A DNA stretch of 33,983 nucleotides, taken from the NCBI GenBank assembly GCA_945886445.1, contig CAMCZG010000017.1, positions 1-33,983 of the forward strand. Reading direction: 5' to 3'. Source of the DNA: Bifidobacterium breve (GTDB taxonomy: Bacteria > Actinomycetota > Acidimicrobiia > Acidimicrobiales > Ilumatobacteraceae). Every line of letters begins with the position of its first letter. The stretch's first letter is position 1. The translations under genes were made by a program, and so were the position numbers. Below the pieces are notes generated by a model, which was not told the origin of the DNA, did not search any database, and worked only from the letters and a program-made list of their open reading frames with translations. This document shows, in pieces, positions 15,706 through 23,792 of the stretch.

Positions 15706-16578
15706 TTAAGAGGCTGCTCCAACCATCGCTGTTCCTGTGACCATCAGTTCATCGCCGCGCTTCAGCCACACATTGCAGGTGCTCACGCCGTCTGTGGTGC
15801 TCAATACTTCGCCACCAGCTACCAGTACATCGTCGTCAAATACGGGGCGATGAAAGGCAACGGTGAGTCGTCGCACAGAGCCTGGGCTTGCAAATGAATG
15901 AATGGAGTTCACGATGTAACTCAAGTTGAGTGGACCTTGGTTAATGACTCGACCTTTCAAGCCCATTTCGGTAGTTGCTTCGCGGTCCCAGTGCACGCGA
16001 TACGGGTCGCGCAAAATTGCTGCCATTGTTTTCATACGTTGTGCGCTCACGCCATCAACATGAAACTCAGGGAAAGTTGCGAGTGGTTTTGCAGTTGCTT
16101 CATCTGCGGTTTTTGCTTGCAGGGCTTGCTTATATCCCCCACGACGAAAGCGCCACGAGTTGGTAATGCGTGCGGCGAGTGTGTTGCCATCGCGCAACTC
16201 AATTTGAAATTTCATTGCGTCGTAGCCAACACCATTTGCATCAACATGATTTTCCCAATGAATAATTGAGCCCTGCACGTCGTACTCAATGTCGATGCGT
16301 AAGTCACTGAAGTACTCCCAGTCGTAACCATCGAGGCCTACTGAACCGGGGCCTGCCGCCCCGCACACTTCAAACAGTTTCGCAATGTTCACGCCAGAGC
16401 CAAGGATGGGCACATGGAAGAGTGCAACAGGGTGCACAAGCTTGTCGGGAAGCTGTGCCGACGTGGTGCAATCGGTGAGTAAGAAGTTTTCCCAATGGGC
16501 AATGGTGTATTTGCCGCCGGGGAACTTAAAGCCCTTGGGGTTAGCGAGTGCTCCTGATGGGGTAGCTGAGTCGTTCAA
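15706..16578 (-). CDS. MaoC-like (hotdog-fold) hydratase/dehydratase
   Basis: A 290-residue double-hotdog protein of the MaoC dehydratase group, which add or remove water at enoyl-CoA double bonds in fatty acid, polyketide or steroid side-chain metabolism. The N-terminal half carries HPVALFHVPILGSGVN and a hotdog-like strand DLRIDIEYDV. The C-terminal half has RDPYRVHWDREATTEMG and later GRVINQGPLNLSYI, resembling the MaoC catalytic stretch (Asp, His, then I-x-x-G). The start is TTG at 16576-16578, supported by AGGAGG seven bases upstream (16586-16591). It diverges from the SDR gene. The substrate is unknown, and the usual I-A-H-G histidine appears as I-N-Q-G. Confidence 0.78.
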   Translation of the reverse strand: MNDSATPSGALANPKGFKFPGGKYTIAHWENFLLTDCTTSAQLPDKLVHPVALFHVPILGSGVNIAKLFEVCGAAGPGSVGLDGYDWEYFSDLRIDIEYDVQGSIIHWENHVDANGVGYDAMKFQIELRDGNTLAARITNSWRFRRGGYKQALQAKTADEATAKPLATFPEFHVDGVSAQRMKTMAAILRDPYRVHWDREATTEMGLKGRVINQGPLNLSYIVNSIHSFASPGSVRRLTVAFHRPVFDDDVLVAGGEVLSTTDGVSTCNVWLKRGDELMVTGTAMVGAAS

Positions 16579-16614
16579 TTCTTTTCCTCCTCTAGTGATG
16601 TGTCAAAGTTTGCC

Positions 16615-17427
16615 ATGTCTCAAAACCTTTCCCGTACTCAGACCCCACTCGACCCTGCAGATGCCAATGTCATGGATCTCTTTCGTCTCGATGGCACCGT
16701 TGCCGTAGTAACGGGTGCTGGCCGAGGAATTGGCCGCGGTATTGCACTTGGTCTGGCAGATGCCGGTGCCGACGTCATTATTACTGCTCGCCGCGAAAAT
16801 GAACTCGATGAAGTAGCGGCTCAAATTGCCAAGCGCGGACGCAAAGCAATCAAGGTGGTTGCCGACATCACTGCTGCAGAAACTATTCCTGCTCTCGTTG
16901 ATGCAGCAATGAGTACTTTTGGCCGCATTGACACATGGGTAAGTAACGCTGGTACGTCAGATCACCCCGGCAACTTCTCGTTCGATGAATTTCCTGAATG
17001 GCACTGGGACAACCAGCATGCTCTGAACTTGCGCCCACACTTTGTGGCATCGCGCGCATGTTCATCAATAATGAAGCCAGGCTCATGCCTCATTGGTATT
17101 TCTTCCATTGCTGCTTTGAAAGCTGCTGTGAACTTCAGCGCATACGGTTCAGCAAAAGCTGGTATGAACGCATTGTCGGTGACCATGGCAACAGAACTCG
17201 GACCAAAGGGAATTCGTTCCAACATCGTGTCTCCTGGAAACGTGCCAACTGAGTCGACCTTCAAAATTGGTGGCATCACCGAGGAAATGTTGCCTGCCAT
17301 CGCCGCACGCATTCCTATTGGCCGCTTGGGTACACCAACCGACTGTGCAGCTGCAGTTGTTTGGCTTGCTTCACCCGCGGGTTCGTGGGTAACGGGTCAG
17401 AACATCGTGGTATCGGGCGGGCAATAA
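16615..17427 (+). CDS. short-chain dehydrogenase/reductase
   Basis: A 270-residue classical SDR. The NAD(P) motif TGAGRGIG lies at about 33-40; NAG follows as VSNAG; the catalytic set is SS in IGISSIAALKA with Y-G-S-A-K further on (YxxxK). The C-terminal IRSNIVSPGNVPT and SGGQ are typical. Arg-Arg after the second strand (IITARREN) suggests NADP(H). Start is uncertain: ATG 16615 is used, GTG 16600 is upstream, and ATG 16672 would give the commonest SDR beginning (MDLFRLDGTVAVVTG). It is divergent from the MaoC-like gene, with which it may share a pathway. Confidence 0.87.
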   Translation: MSQNLSRTQTPLDPADANVMDLFRLDGTVAVVTGAGRGIGRGIALGLADAGADVIITARRENELDEVAAQIAKRGRKAIKVVADITAAETIPALVDAAMSTFGRIDTWVSNAGTSDHPGNFSFDEFPEWHWDNQHALNLRPHFVASRACSSIMKPGSCLIGISSIAALKAAVNFSAYGSAKAGMNALSVTMATELGPKGIRSNIVSPGNVPTESTFKIGGITEEMLPAIAARIPIGRLGTPTDCAAAVVWLASPAGSWVTGQNIVVSGGQ

Positions 17428-17445
17428 AGCCTATTTTCACTGCAA

Positions 17446-18765
17446 TTATTTTGCGGTGAAAGTTACTGGTAGGTGCCAGCACGTATGAAGTTCGCCGTAG
17501 CCGCGTGACTTCAACACGGGTTGTGCGCCTTTGGCGAGTTGCAAATTGCTTGTTGCGTCAAGAAGTGCGTGCGATGCGATGGTTGCAATATCGCGCGTGA
17601 TGGCATAGAGCGAACGCGGCCTACCCACGGGAAGTGCGGGGAACTTTGAAGGTGTGCCAAGTGCTGGCGTGATGCCTGCAGGTAAACCGTCGGCGCGGTA
17701 TTGGCCGCGTGGCTCACGCTGTACAAGGTCTTTGCGTCCAACAATAAATTGATCGGCATCGCGGAAAATAGTTTCGTCACGGTTCGCACCAGCAGCAGAG
17801 CAAATGACTAACGCACCTTCGGGAATGAGCAAACCAAAACGTTCTACTTCGCGCTTTGCGAATCGCTCACCACTCAACACGGGTGTGGAATGACGCAAGG
17901 TTTCAAAGTAGGCGTATTTCACTAAACGCCTGGTGTTGTTCACCATGTTGAGTTGGTCGGGGTGAGTGAGCAACAGGTACCACATGTTTGCAAGTGCGCC
18001 ATGAAGTGTTTCGTGATCGCCTTCAAGCAGTGTCGCCACAACATCGTGGGCATCAATTGCAGGGCCGTCTATTTCTAATGTGGCAAGCGCAGACAATACA
18101 TCGTCTTGTGGGTCGGCACGGCGTGCGGCAAGTAAAGGAGTGAAGTAGCTAACAAGTTGCAGCATTGCTTGTTTGCCAGCCTCTTGGTTGGCAACATTCC
18201 ACCGAGAACCACGTTGCATACGGAGATAGCGCTCAACAAACACAGGCAGGTCGGCATCGGGAATGCCCCATGTGCGGCCCAATAGTTGCAAAGGAAAGAG
18301 CGCGGCAAATTCGGTAGCGAGGTCGGCTGTTCCGCGCGTTGCGAACGCTTCAACTATTTCACGCGCAACAACAGGTGCATGTTTGTCGATACCAGCAGCT
18401 TGCGCAGTGAGAAAGGGAACATTGTTGCGCAGGTCGCGACCAAAAGTAGCAAGACCATAAAACCAGCGCTTTGAGCGAGTAGCAAAGTTTGCAGAATCTA
18501 CAAGTACTGAAGTGACGTCGTTGTAGTGCGTAATCCAAAACGCATTGCCCTGCCAGTCGCGAAACGATGGCCCGTAGTGGCGGAGGTTCGCGAGAAGTGT
18601 GTATGGGTCGTCAAGATAATCTTGCGTGCGCAACTGCCCAGGTTTGACGGGAGGCGGCGAGCCAACACGTTCACGTTGGTAGACCTCGTAACTGCGGTAA
18701 CCAGCTTCGTCATCACCGGCCGCTGCTTCATGCTCAACGGTAGGTGAACCATAATCAGCCGACAT
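17446..18765 (-). CDS. cytochrome P450-like protein lacking the heme-ligand cysteine
   Basis: A 439-residue P450-fold protein. It keeps recognisable P450 marks: the N-terminal NLRHYGPSFRDWQGNAFWITHY stretch, an I-helix with G249-D-H-E-T253, MWYLLLTHPDQ after it, the K-helix E288-T-L-R291 (ExxR), and the ANRDETIF segment before the heme loop. Where FxxGxxxCxG should be (residues 361-381) the protein reads P-A-G-I-T-P-A-L-G-T-P-S-K-F-P-A-L-P, with no cysteine. Its only cysteines are Cys-322 and Cys-429, both outside the loop. It is probably not a thiolate heme enzyme. It directly abuts the canonical P450 gene (TAA immediately followed by ATG), so it may be its partner. Confidence 0.75.
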   Translation of the reverse strand: MSADYGSPTVEHEAAAGDDEAGYRSYEVYQRERVGSPPPVKPGQLRTQDYLDDPYTLLANLRHYGPSFRDWQGNAFWITHYNDVTSVLVDSANFATRSKRWFYGLATFGRDLRNNVPFLTAQAAGIDKHAPVVAREIVEAFATRGTADLATEFAALFPLQLLGRTWGIPDADLPVFVERYLRMQRGSRWNVANQEAGKQAMLQLVSYFTPLLAARRADPQDDVLSALATLEIDGPAIDAHDVVATLLEGDHETLHGALANMWYLLLTHPDQLNMVNNTRRLVKYAYFETLRHSTPVLSGERFAKREVERFGLLIPEGALVICSAAGANRDETIFRDADQFIVGRKDLVQREPRGQYRADGLPAGITPALGTPSKFPALPVGRPRSLYAITRDIATIASHALLDATSNLQLAKGAQPVLKSRGYGELHTCWHLPVTFTAK

Positions 18766-20208
18766 TTATATCGCCTCAAATTCAAGCCAGAGTTCGTTAA
18801 TAGCACCTAGACCGATGGGGGCAAGTGAGACACCATCTATATCTTTGGCCATGCGATCGGTAGCAATACGCACGTTTTTAATGCGCTTCGACATGATGCT
18901 CGAGCCAATGCTTCCTTCTTGATGTGAGATCCATGCTCCGGGGCAGAGGTGTGGCCCCACGCCAAATGCCATGTGGTTGGTGCGTCCATCTTTGCTGTAG
19001 CCCGAGCGCAGAATTTTTTCGCTGTAGAGGTCGTTGCGCAAAACATCGAACTTTTCGGGGTCGGAAAAGATGCGCTCGTCGTGATTTGCTGAAAAGTCGA
19101 CCATGTGCATGAGCGAACCTGTTGGAACTTTGACACCCTGTAACTCAACATCAAAGGTGTTTTGCCTCGGCTGGCCACCAATAGATGACGAGTGCCGCAG
19201 GGTTTCGTGAAACGCAGCGTCCCACAACGGGTCGTTGTTCAGTACTGCTTCCATTTGGTCGGGATGCTGCAACAGCAGGTACCACATGTTCAAAATGGCA
19301 CCACGTGTGGTTTCGCCACCACCACCAACAATGAGTGCAATGTTCGAGGTGATTTCCTCGGTGGAAAGCACGTCGCCATCGACAATGGTTTTGCACAGTT
19401 CAGAAATGATGTCGGGTGCAACTTCGTTGCCTTCATCGTCGAGCAAAAAGTTCGGCTTCAAACGGCGTTCTTCAACAATGCTCTCTACAAAATCTTCAAG
19501 GTCTTGGCGAGCCATGAGGCCTTTTTGCTCGTAGTCACGGCCGCCAATGCCGCCCATCATGTATTTGTACCAGTAGTAAAACTTGTCGCGGGCTTCATCG
19601 GGGAAGCCGAGCACCTGGCACACCACGCGAATAGGGAACTCATTAGCAAATGCTTTGCCGAGCTCCATGGTGTACTTGCCGGTTGCTGGGTCGTATTCGG
19701 TCATTCCCGATTCGGGGTTGAACCATTCATCAATCATTTCGTTAGCAAGTTTGCAAATGGCGCCAATACGTTTAGTGAGAGCAGCACCAACCAAGTGACG
19801 GCCATAGAGGTTGCGGCGACGACTGTGCTCAATGCCGCTGAGTTCAAGTTGAGTATTACCAAGCACATGGTTTGAACTGCCCTTGGGAATGGTGTTGTAA
19901 CCAAGACCATCGAAATAGCAGGCAGCAATGTCGTTGTAGCGCGTGACGAAATAGCAGTTGTGTAATTTGTCGTGATACACGGGGTAGTGGTCGCGCAAGA
20001 TGCGGTAGTACGGGTAGGGGTTTCGTTGAAATTCGCGCGAGTCGAAGATGCGCGGGTCAAAAAGCGGAACGCCTTGCGCATCGCGGCCCATGTCGTATGC
20101 GGTTCCCAATGGCATGAGTGGAAACTCAAAGGTCTGAGTTGATGCAGTTTGGGCATCAACCTCGTATGTGGTGGCAATTGTTTTGTGGAGTTCTTCTATA
20201 AGTGACAT
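18766..20208 (-). CDS. cytochrome P450
   Basis: A 480-residue soluble bacterial P450 monooxygenase. The heme loop is intact, FGVGPHLCPG, with Cys-422 as axial ligand. The K-helix ExxR is E335-T-L-R338; the I-helix has GGGGETT (295-301) with Glu in the acid position; the C-helix EHSRRR gives a heme-propionate histidine and arginines. It needs a ferredoxin and reductase, neither found in this window. ATG 20206-20208 is chosen because AAAGGA lies six bases upstream; the in-frame extension upstream lacks a site. It is first in a two-gene unit with the cysteine-less P450-like gene and diverges from an SDR gene. Confidence 0.93.
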   Translation of the reverse strand: MSLIEELHKTIATTYEVDAQTASTQTFEFPLMPLGTAYDMGRDAQGVPLFDPRIFDSREFQRNPYPYYRILRDHYPVYHDKLHNCYFVTRYNDIAACYFDGLGYNTIPKGSSNHVLGNTQLELSGIEHSRRRNLYGRHLVGAALTKRIGAICKLANEMIDEWFNPESGMTEYDPATGKYTMELGKAFANEFPIRVVCQVLGFPDEARDKFYYWYKYMMGGIGGRDYEQKGLMARQDLEDFVESIVEERRLKPNFLLDDEGNEVAPDIISELCKTIVDGDVLSTEEITSNIALIVGGGGETTRGAILNMWYLLLQHPDQMEAVLNNDPLWDAAFHETLRHSSSIGGQPRQNTFDVELQGVKVPTGSLMHMVDFSANHDERIFSDPEKFDVLRNDLYSEKILRSGYSKDGRTNHMAFGVGPHLCPGAWISHQEGSIGSSIMSKRIKNVRIATDRMAKDIDGVSLAPIGLGAINELWLEFEAI

Positions 20209-20299
20209 GGAGAGTCCTTTAGTTTCGTGAACACATGGCCAAACCTCTTGGCGTATTGGAACTATAGGTCGGCTGAACAATGCTTCTTCTAGGCGGACT

Positions 20300-21169
20300 A
20301 TGGTCGGGCTTATGAACGCATCATTAAAAGGACGCCGGGCACTTGTGACCGGGGCAGCAGACGGACTCGGAAAAGCATTCGCACTGGCTTTGGCTCATGC
20401 TGGAGCCGATGTAGCGGTATGCGATATCAGTAGTTCGGTCAGTGCCGTTGCCGACGAATTGAAAACAATTGGCGTGAAGTCGTATAGCGCTGTTGCTGAC
20501 GTTGCTAATGAAAAGCAGATTAAAAAGTTTGTAGACGATGCTGCAATAGCGCTAGGTGGCCTCGACTTGGTCATTAGCAATGCGGGCGTTGTGCGCATAA
20601 CAGTGCCAACAAAAGATTCATGGGAAAAAACAGTTGACGACTTCGATGCAGTTGTTGGAGTGAACTATCGCGGCGTGTACCTCACTGGTCGTGCCGCAAT
20701 TCCGCATCTCATTAAACAAGGTGGCGACCTCATCAACATCACCACCGATCACATTCATAACTGTGGGTATCCGGTTATCACCCACGACCACACCGACGAC
20801 TGCAAATGGAAAGACATGCAGCGTTCACCAGTTGGCGGTAATGGCTTTGATGTTTATGACTCATCGAAGTGGGCTATTAAAGGTCTCACCAATACGTGGG
20901 CGCGCGGTCTTGCCGAGCATGGTGTACGCGTGAACTCATTTGGCATGGGCGCTACTGCTACTCCGATGTATCTAGGTTTTGTGGGCGACAAGCCAACTCC
21001 TGCTGGAACAATGATGCCTGGCGATGTAGCTGCAGTTGTTGTGGAACTCATTAATGAAGGTCCACAGGGGCGCACCGGAGACTGCATTCAAGTGTGGGCT
21101 GGTCACCCCACCTTTTTGCGGCCTGTTGGTCTTGAAGGGCTCCTCACTGCACGTGACCTCGGTAGGTAG
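20300..21169 (+). CDS. short-chain dehydrogenase/reductase with an insertion before the catalytic tyrosine
   Basis: A 289-residue SDR. TGAADGLG (17-24), Asp-42 (VCDIS, favouring NAD), SNAG (93-96) and Asn-122 are present, and the catalytic pair is Tyr-186 and Lys-190 (Y-D-S-S-K). The usual catalytic Ser is Thr (NITT, 148-149), and about 37 residues separate it from Tyr instead of about 13. The extra segment 150-180 is rich in His, Asp and Cys (DHIHNCG, THDHTDDC). ATG 20300 follows AGGCGG closely; ATG 20312 is a second option. The gene's TAG overlaps the next GTG start (TAGTG). Confidence 0.85.
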   Translation: MVGLMNASLKGRRALVTGAADGLGKAFALALAHAGADVAVCDISSSVSAVADELKTIGVKSYSAVADVANEKQIKKFVDDAAIALGGLDLVISNAGVVRITVPTKDSWEKTVDDFDAVVGVNYRGVYLTGRAAIPHLIKQGGDLINITTDHIHNCGYPVITHDHTDDCKWKDMQRSPVGGNGFDVYDSSKWAIKGLTNTWARGLAEHGVRVNSFGMGATATPMYLGFVGDKPTPAGTMMPGDVAAVVVELINEGPQGRTGDCIQVWAGHPTFLRPVGLEGLLTARDLGR

Positions 21170-21627
21170 TGGTGTCGCAGAAATCATTTCCACACGAAAA
21201 CCTTGAGATCATTAAAAGTGCGGCAACGAAGTTAAGTCCGTGGGCGCATCTGGCAACAGTAGGTAAAGACAATCGACCCGATGTGGTGCCTGTTCATCCG
21301 TGCTGGGAAGGCGATGTGTTGTGGGTGCTCGTTGGCAATACGTCGGTGAAGTCAAAAAACATTGCCCACAACAATCATGTGGCGTTTCATTGGCAGGTAA
21401 CGGAAAGCGGTGACGGTGTTGAGGTGTGGGGAACCGCCACTTTGCACTCCGACGTGGAAACGAAAAAGCATTTGTGGAATGGAGTGTTCGACTACGACCT
21501 CAATGCATTTGCGCCAGGTGGGCCAGAGAATTCGCCCGACACAGGGTTTATGCGCATTGAGCCATACCGGGCCGTTTACTTGCCGCAATATGGAATGGGT
21601 GGCCGCACAGAATGGCGCAAGGCATGA
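21169..21627 (+). CDS. pyridoxamine 5'-phosphate oxidase-family (split-barrel) protein
   Basis: A 152-residue split-barrel protein. The family's first strands are seen as WAHLATVGKDNRPDVVPVHPCWEGDVLWVLVG, and the mid strand as NNHVAFHWQVTESGDGVEVWGTA. The C-terminal YRAVYLPQYGMGGRTEWR is a typical end (R-x-x-W-R). It binds a flavin-type cofactor (FMN or F420). The GTG start at 21169 overlaps the stop of the SDR by one base, and its TGA overlaps the ATG of the following SDR (ATGA), so it is the middle gene of a coupled trio and probably acts on the same compound as those dehydrogenases. Confidence 0.82.
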   Translation: MVSQKSFPHENLEIIKSAATKLSPWAHLATVGKDNRPDVVPVHPCWEGDVLWVLVGNTSVKSKNIAHNNHVAFHWQVTESGDGVEVWGTATLHSDVETKKHLWNGVFDYDLNAFAPGGPENSPDTGFMRIEPYRAVYLPQYGMGGRTEWRKA

Positions 21628-22418
21628 CAAAACGACTTTCTCAACTCAACCGATCTGTTGCTGGTAAGGCGGTCATCGTTACTGGTGCTGCGAGCGGTAT
21701 GGGTCGTGCCACCGCGCACCTCTTTGCCGACGAAGGCGCACGTGTAGTTGTAGCCGATTTGGGTGAAGATCGCGTAGCGAAAGTAGTTGCGGAAATTGTT
21801 GCCGTGCACGGAAGCAAAAATGTTATTGGGGTAGCGGCCGATGTTACGTCTGATGCCGATCGGCGCCGCGTGGTTGATGCCTGCTTGTCTGAATTTGGCG
21901 TGATAGATGTTTTGGTGAACAACGCTGGAATTAGCGTGGGTTCGTCAGTCTTTGCTGATGACGATGAATTTTCGTTGGCATGGGATAACACATTGGCAGT
22001 GAATGTCAGTGCACAAGCACATTTCATTCGACTTGTGGTTCCGCATATGCGTAGCGCAGATATTGCTGGGCGCATCATCAACATTGCATCCACAGAGGCA
22101 ATAGTGGCAACACCGGGCTTGGCTGCATATACGGCAGCAAAACATGGAGTGGTAGGTCTCACCAAAAGTATGGCGACTCAACTCGGGCGTTATGGAATAA
22201 CAGTGAATGCAGTGTGCCCCGGCCCCATTAACACCAACATGACGGCAGACATACCGAGTGATGCGAAGGAAAAATACGCACACCGCAAGGTGCCATTAAA
22301 GCGCTACGGAGAACCAGAAGAAGTGGCACATATGACTTTGAATTTGGCTATGCCAGCTTCATCATTTGTGAATGGTGCTGTTGTGGTTGTTGACGGTGGC
22401 ATGACCATTCAGCATTAG
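21624..22418 (+). CDS. short-chain dehydrogenase/reductase
   Basis: A 264-residue classical SDR. TGAASGMG (about 20-27) and Asp-45 (VADLG) suggest NAD. NNAG is intact; the catalytic residues are Ser in NIASTEAIV and Y-T-A-A-K. The ending INTNMTADIPSDAKEKYAH, then VPLKRYGEPEEVA and VVDGGM are standard for FabG-like members. ATG 21624 overlaps the previous stop (ATGA); ATG 21612 in the same frame is four codons earlier and also possible. It is the last enzyme of the SDR-split barrel-SDR trio facing away from the P450 pair. Confidence 0.9.
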   Translation: MTKRLSQLNRSVAGKAVIVTGAASGMGRATAHLFADEGARVVVADLGEDRVAKVVAEIVAVHGSKNVIGVAADVTSDADRRRVVDACLSEFGVIDVLVNNAGISVGSSVFADDDEFSLAWDNTLAVNVSAQAHFIRLVVPHMRSADIAGRIINIASTEAIVATPGLAAYTAAKHGVVGLTKSMATQLGRYGITVNAVCPGPINTNMTADIPSDAKEKYAHRKVPLKRYGEPEEVAHMTLNLAMPASSFVNGAVVVVDGGMTIQH

Positions 22419-22420
22419 CT

Positions 22421-23323
22421 ATGAGGCGAATTGCTCCGTACTTACTCTCAGTATTGCTTGCAATGGCCCTGTTGTTGTCAACGGTGGCGGTATGGGCAAA
22501 TAAGCAGATAACCAACACGGAACATTTTGTTCAAACTGTTAGCCCGCTTGCAGGCGACCCTGTCGTGCAGCAGGAGGTGTCTGGGAAAATCACTCAAGCC
22601 ATCACTGCTGTTGCAGATATAGATGGACGTCTTGGCGCATATTTGCCCGGACAGCTTGATTTTTTGGCAGAAAAGTCAAACGCGGCCTTTCAAAAATTAG
22701 TAATGAGTCTGGTGGGAGAGTTAGTCGAAAGCGATGCGTTCCGCTCATTATGGAGTGGGGCAGCGCGTGTGGGGCACGTCGCCATCAAGCAGGTACTCAC
22801 AGGTGACGGTATGGCAAATACTGTTGTTGCTGGAGTATTGAGTTTGCAGTCCTTTATTCAGGCTGCCATCGATGCACTCGTGGCAAAAGGCGCAACATTT
22901 CTCAAAAATGTTTCATTCATTGGTAGCGACTATTCCATTGAAATCATCGACCCTGAGACACTGCAGAGCATTCGTGGGTGGGTAGATATTTTGCAAAAAA
23001 GTGCAACGCTGCTGCCGTTATTTACGCTGCTCCTCTCGGTTCTTACTGTTTGGGTTGCTCGTAACAAATGGCGTGGCGCACAGTTAGTGTCGATGGCGTG
23101 GCTACTGGGGGCGGCGTCGGTGGTTGCAGCAGTAAAAATCTGTGAAAATATCTATAAAGGCACTCTCAGCGCGGGAAATGAACTTCCGCTGCATGTGTAC
23201 CGCGCTCTGACCGACGGTTCGAATCAAGCAGGTATACAACTCGTATTTGTGACATTGTTTTTGCAGGTAGTTCTCACAGTGAGTTACATGGTGAAAAGGA
23301 AACAATATGAATCAACCGGATAA
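22421..23323 (+). CDS. integral membrane protein of unknown function
   Basis: A 300-residue protein with one N-terminal membrane helix (about 7-27), a roughly 165-residue extracytoplasmic helical domain, and three C-terminal membrane helices (about 195-214, 220-240 and 271-291). The stretch TVAVWANKQITNTEHFVQTVSPLAGDPVVQ, at residues 21-50, is a recognisable pattern of a widespread actinobacterial membrane-protein family of unknown role. It begins two bases after the SDR stop and overlaps the next gene by 17 bases. No enzyme motif is seen. Confidence 0.75.
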   Translation: MRRIAPYLLSVLLAMALLLSTVAVWANKQITNTEHFVQTVSPLAGDPVVQQEVSGKITQAITAVADIDGRLGAYLPGQLDFLAEKSNAAFQKLVMSLVGELVESDAFRSLWSGAARVGHVAIKQVLTGDGMANTVVAGVLSLQSFIQAAIDALVAKGATFLKNVSFIGSDYSIEIIDPETLQSIRGWVDILQKSATLLPLFTLLLSVLTVWVARNKWRGAQLVSMAWLLGAASVVAAVKICENIYKGTLSAGNELPLHVYRALTDGSNQAGIQLVFVTLFLQVVLTVSYMVKRKQYESTG

Positions 23324-23537
23324 AGAAGACCAGAAATCGAATATCAGTTTTCAGCAGGTGAGTTGGGGCTTCCTAGCAATTATTGCTGTACTTTTTGTTG
23401 TTCTTAACAGCGACAAGTCTGAAATGAATCTCATCTTTGCCAAGCCCAAGTTGCCACTCTTTGTGCTTGTCCTTGCGTCAATGCTCATTGGGTTCTTGCT
23501 GGCAAAGCTCACCGGGCGACGTAAAAAAGACGACTAA
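23307..23537 (+). CDS. LapA-domain (DUF1049) small membrane protein
   Basis: A 76-residue protein with two membrane helices (about 18-36 and 49-66) joined by LNSDKSEMNLIFAKPKLP, the layout of the LapA/DUF1049 family (F-x-x-x-N-x, then strand, then G-x-x-L-x-x-L). A basic tail RRKKDD follows. In proteobacteria LapA is linked to envelope assembly; in actinobacteria the role is unknown. AAAAGGA lies seven bases before ATG 23307, inside the end of the preceding membrane-protein gene, so the two are probably coexpressed. Confidence 0.8.
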   Translation: MNQPDKEDQKSNISFQQVSWGFLAIIAVLFVVLNSDKSEMNLIFAKPKLPLFVLVLASMLIGFLLAKLTGRRKKDD

Positions 23538-23541
23538 AGGT

Positions 23542-23727
23542 CTAGTGTCCGTGGCCACCTGAGCGGCTGGCTCCTGCTAACAGGCTTGAGCCCAATATGC
23601 CAAGCGGCAATGTTCCCCAGTAGGAAACGTGGGTACCGATATTGCCAAGGAAGAGCATGAGTAGCCAGGTCGTGGGGAAGGTGGCTACGAGAAAAACGAC
23701 GGTAAGCGCCAAAAATTTCTTGATCAT
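23542..23727 (-). CDS. small membrane protein, hypothetical
   Basis: A 61-residue protein I cannot name. It has an N-terminal hydrophobic helix (FLALTVVFLVATFPTTWLLM, about 5-24), a second apolar segment (GTLPLGILGSSLLAGA, about 38-53) and a Gly/His tail ending GGHGH, which could bind metal. The ribosome-binding site is weak. It is convergent with the LapA-like gene and divergent from the Rieske oxygenase, so it is a reasonable gene on spacing and composition but unproven. Confidence 0.5.
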   Translation of the reverse strand: MIKKFLALTVVFLVATFPTTWLLMLFLGNIGTHVSYWGTLPLGILGSSLLAGASRSGGHGH

Positions 23728-23792
23728 TTTTGTACTTTAGTCAAGGTTTCTGTGCCTCTCGGGACACTTGACGCATGCGTTACCCTGTCTAC

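Noticed and set aside
17434-17461. Hairpin between the SDR and P450-like gene ends (TTTCACTGCA / TGCGGTGAAA)
   Set aside because: It has a wobble pair and no T-run on the plus strand, so it is only a weak candidate terminator.
19192-19875. 227-codon open frame on the plus strand inside the P450 gene
   Set aside because: It is antisense to a well-supported P450, lacks family resemblance and has a low-complexity, Val/Phe/His-rich composition typical of opposite-strand frames.
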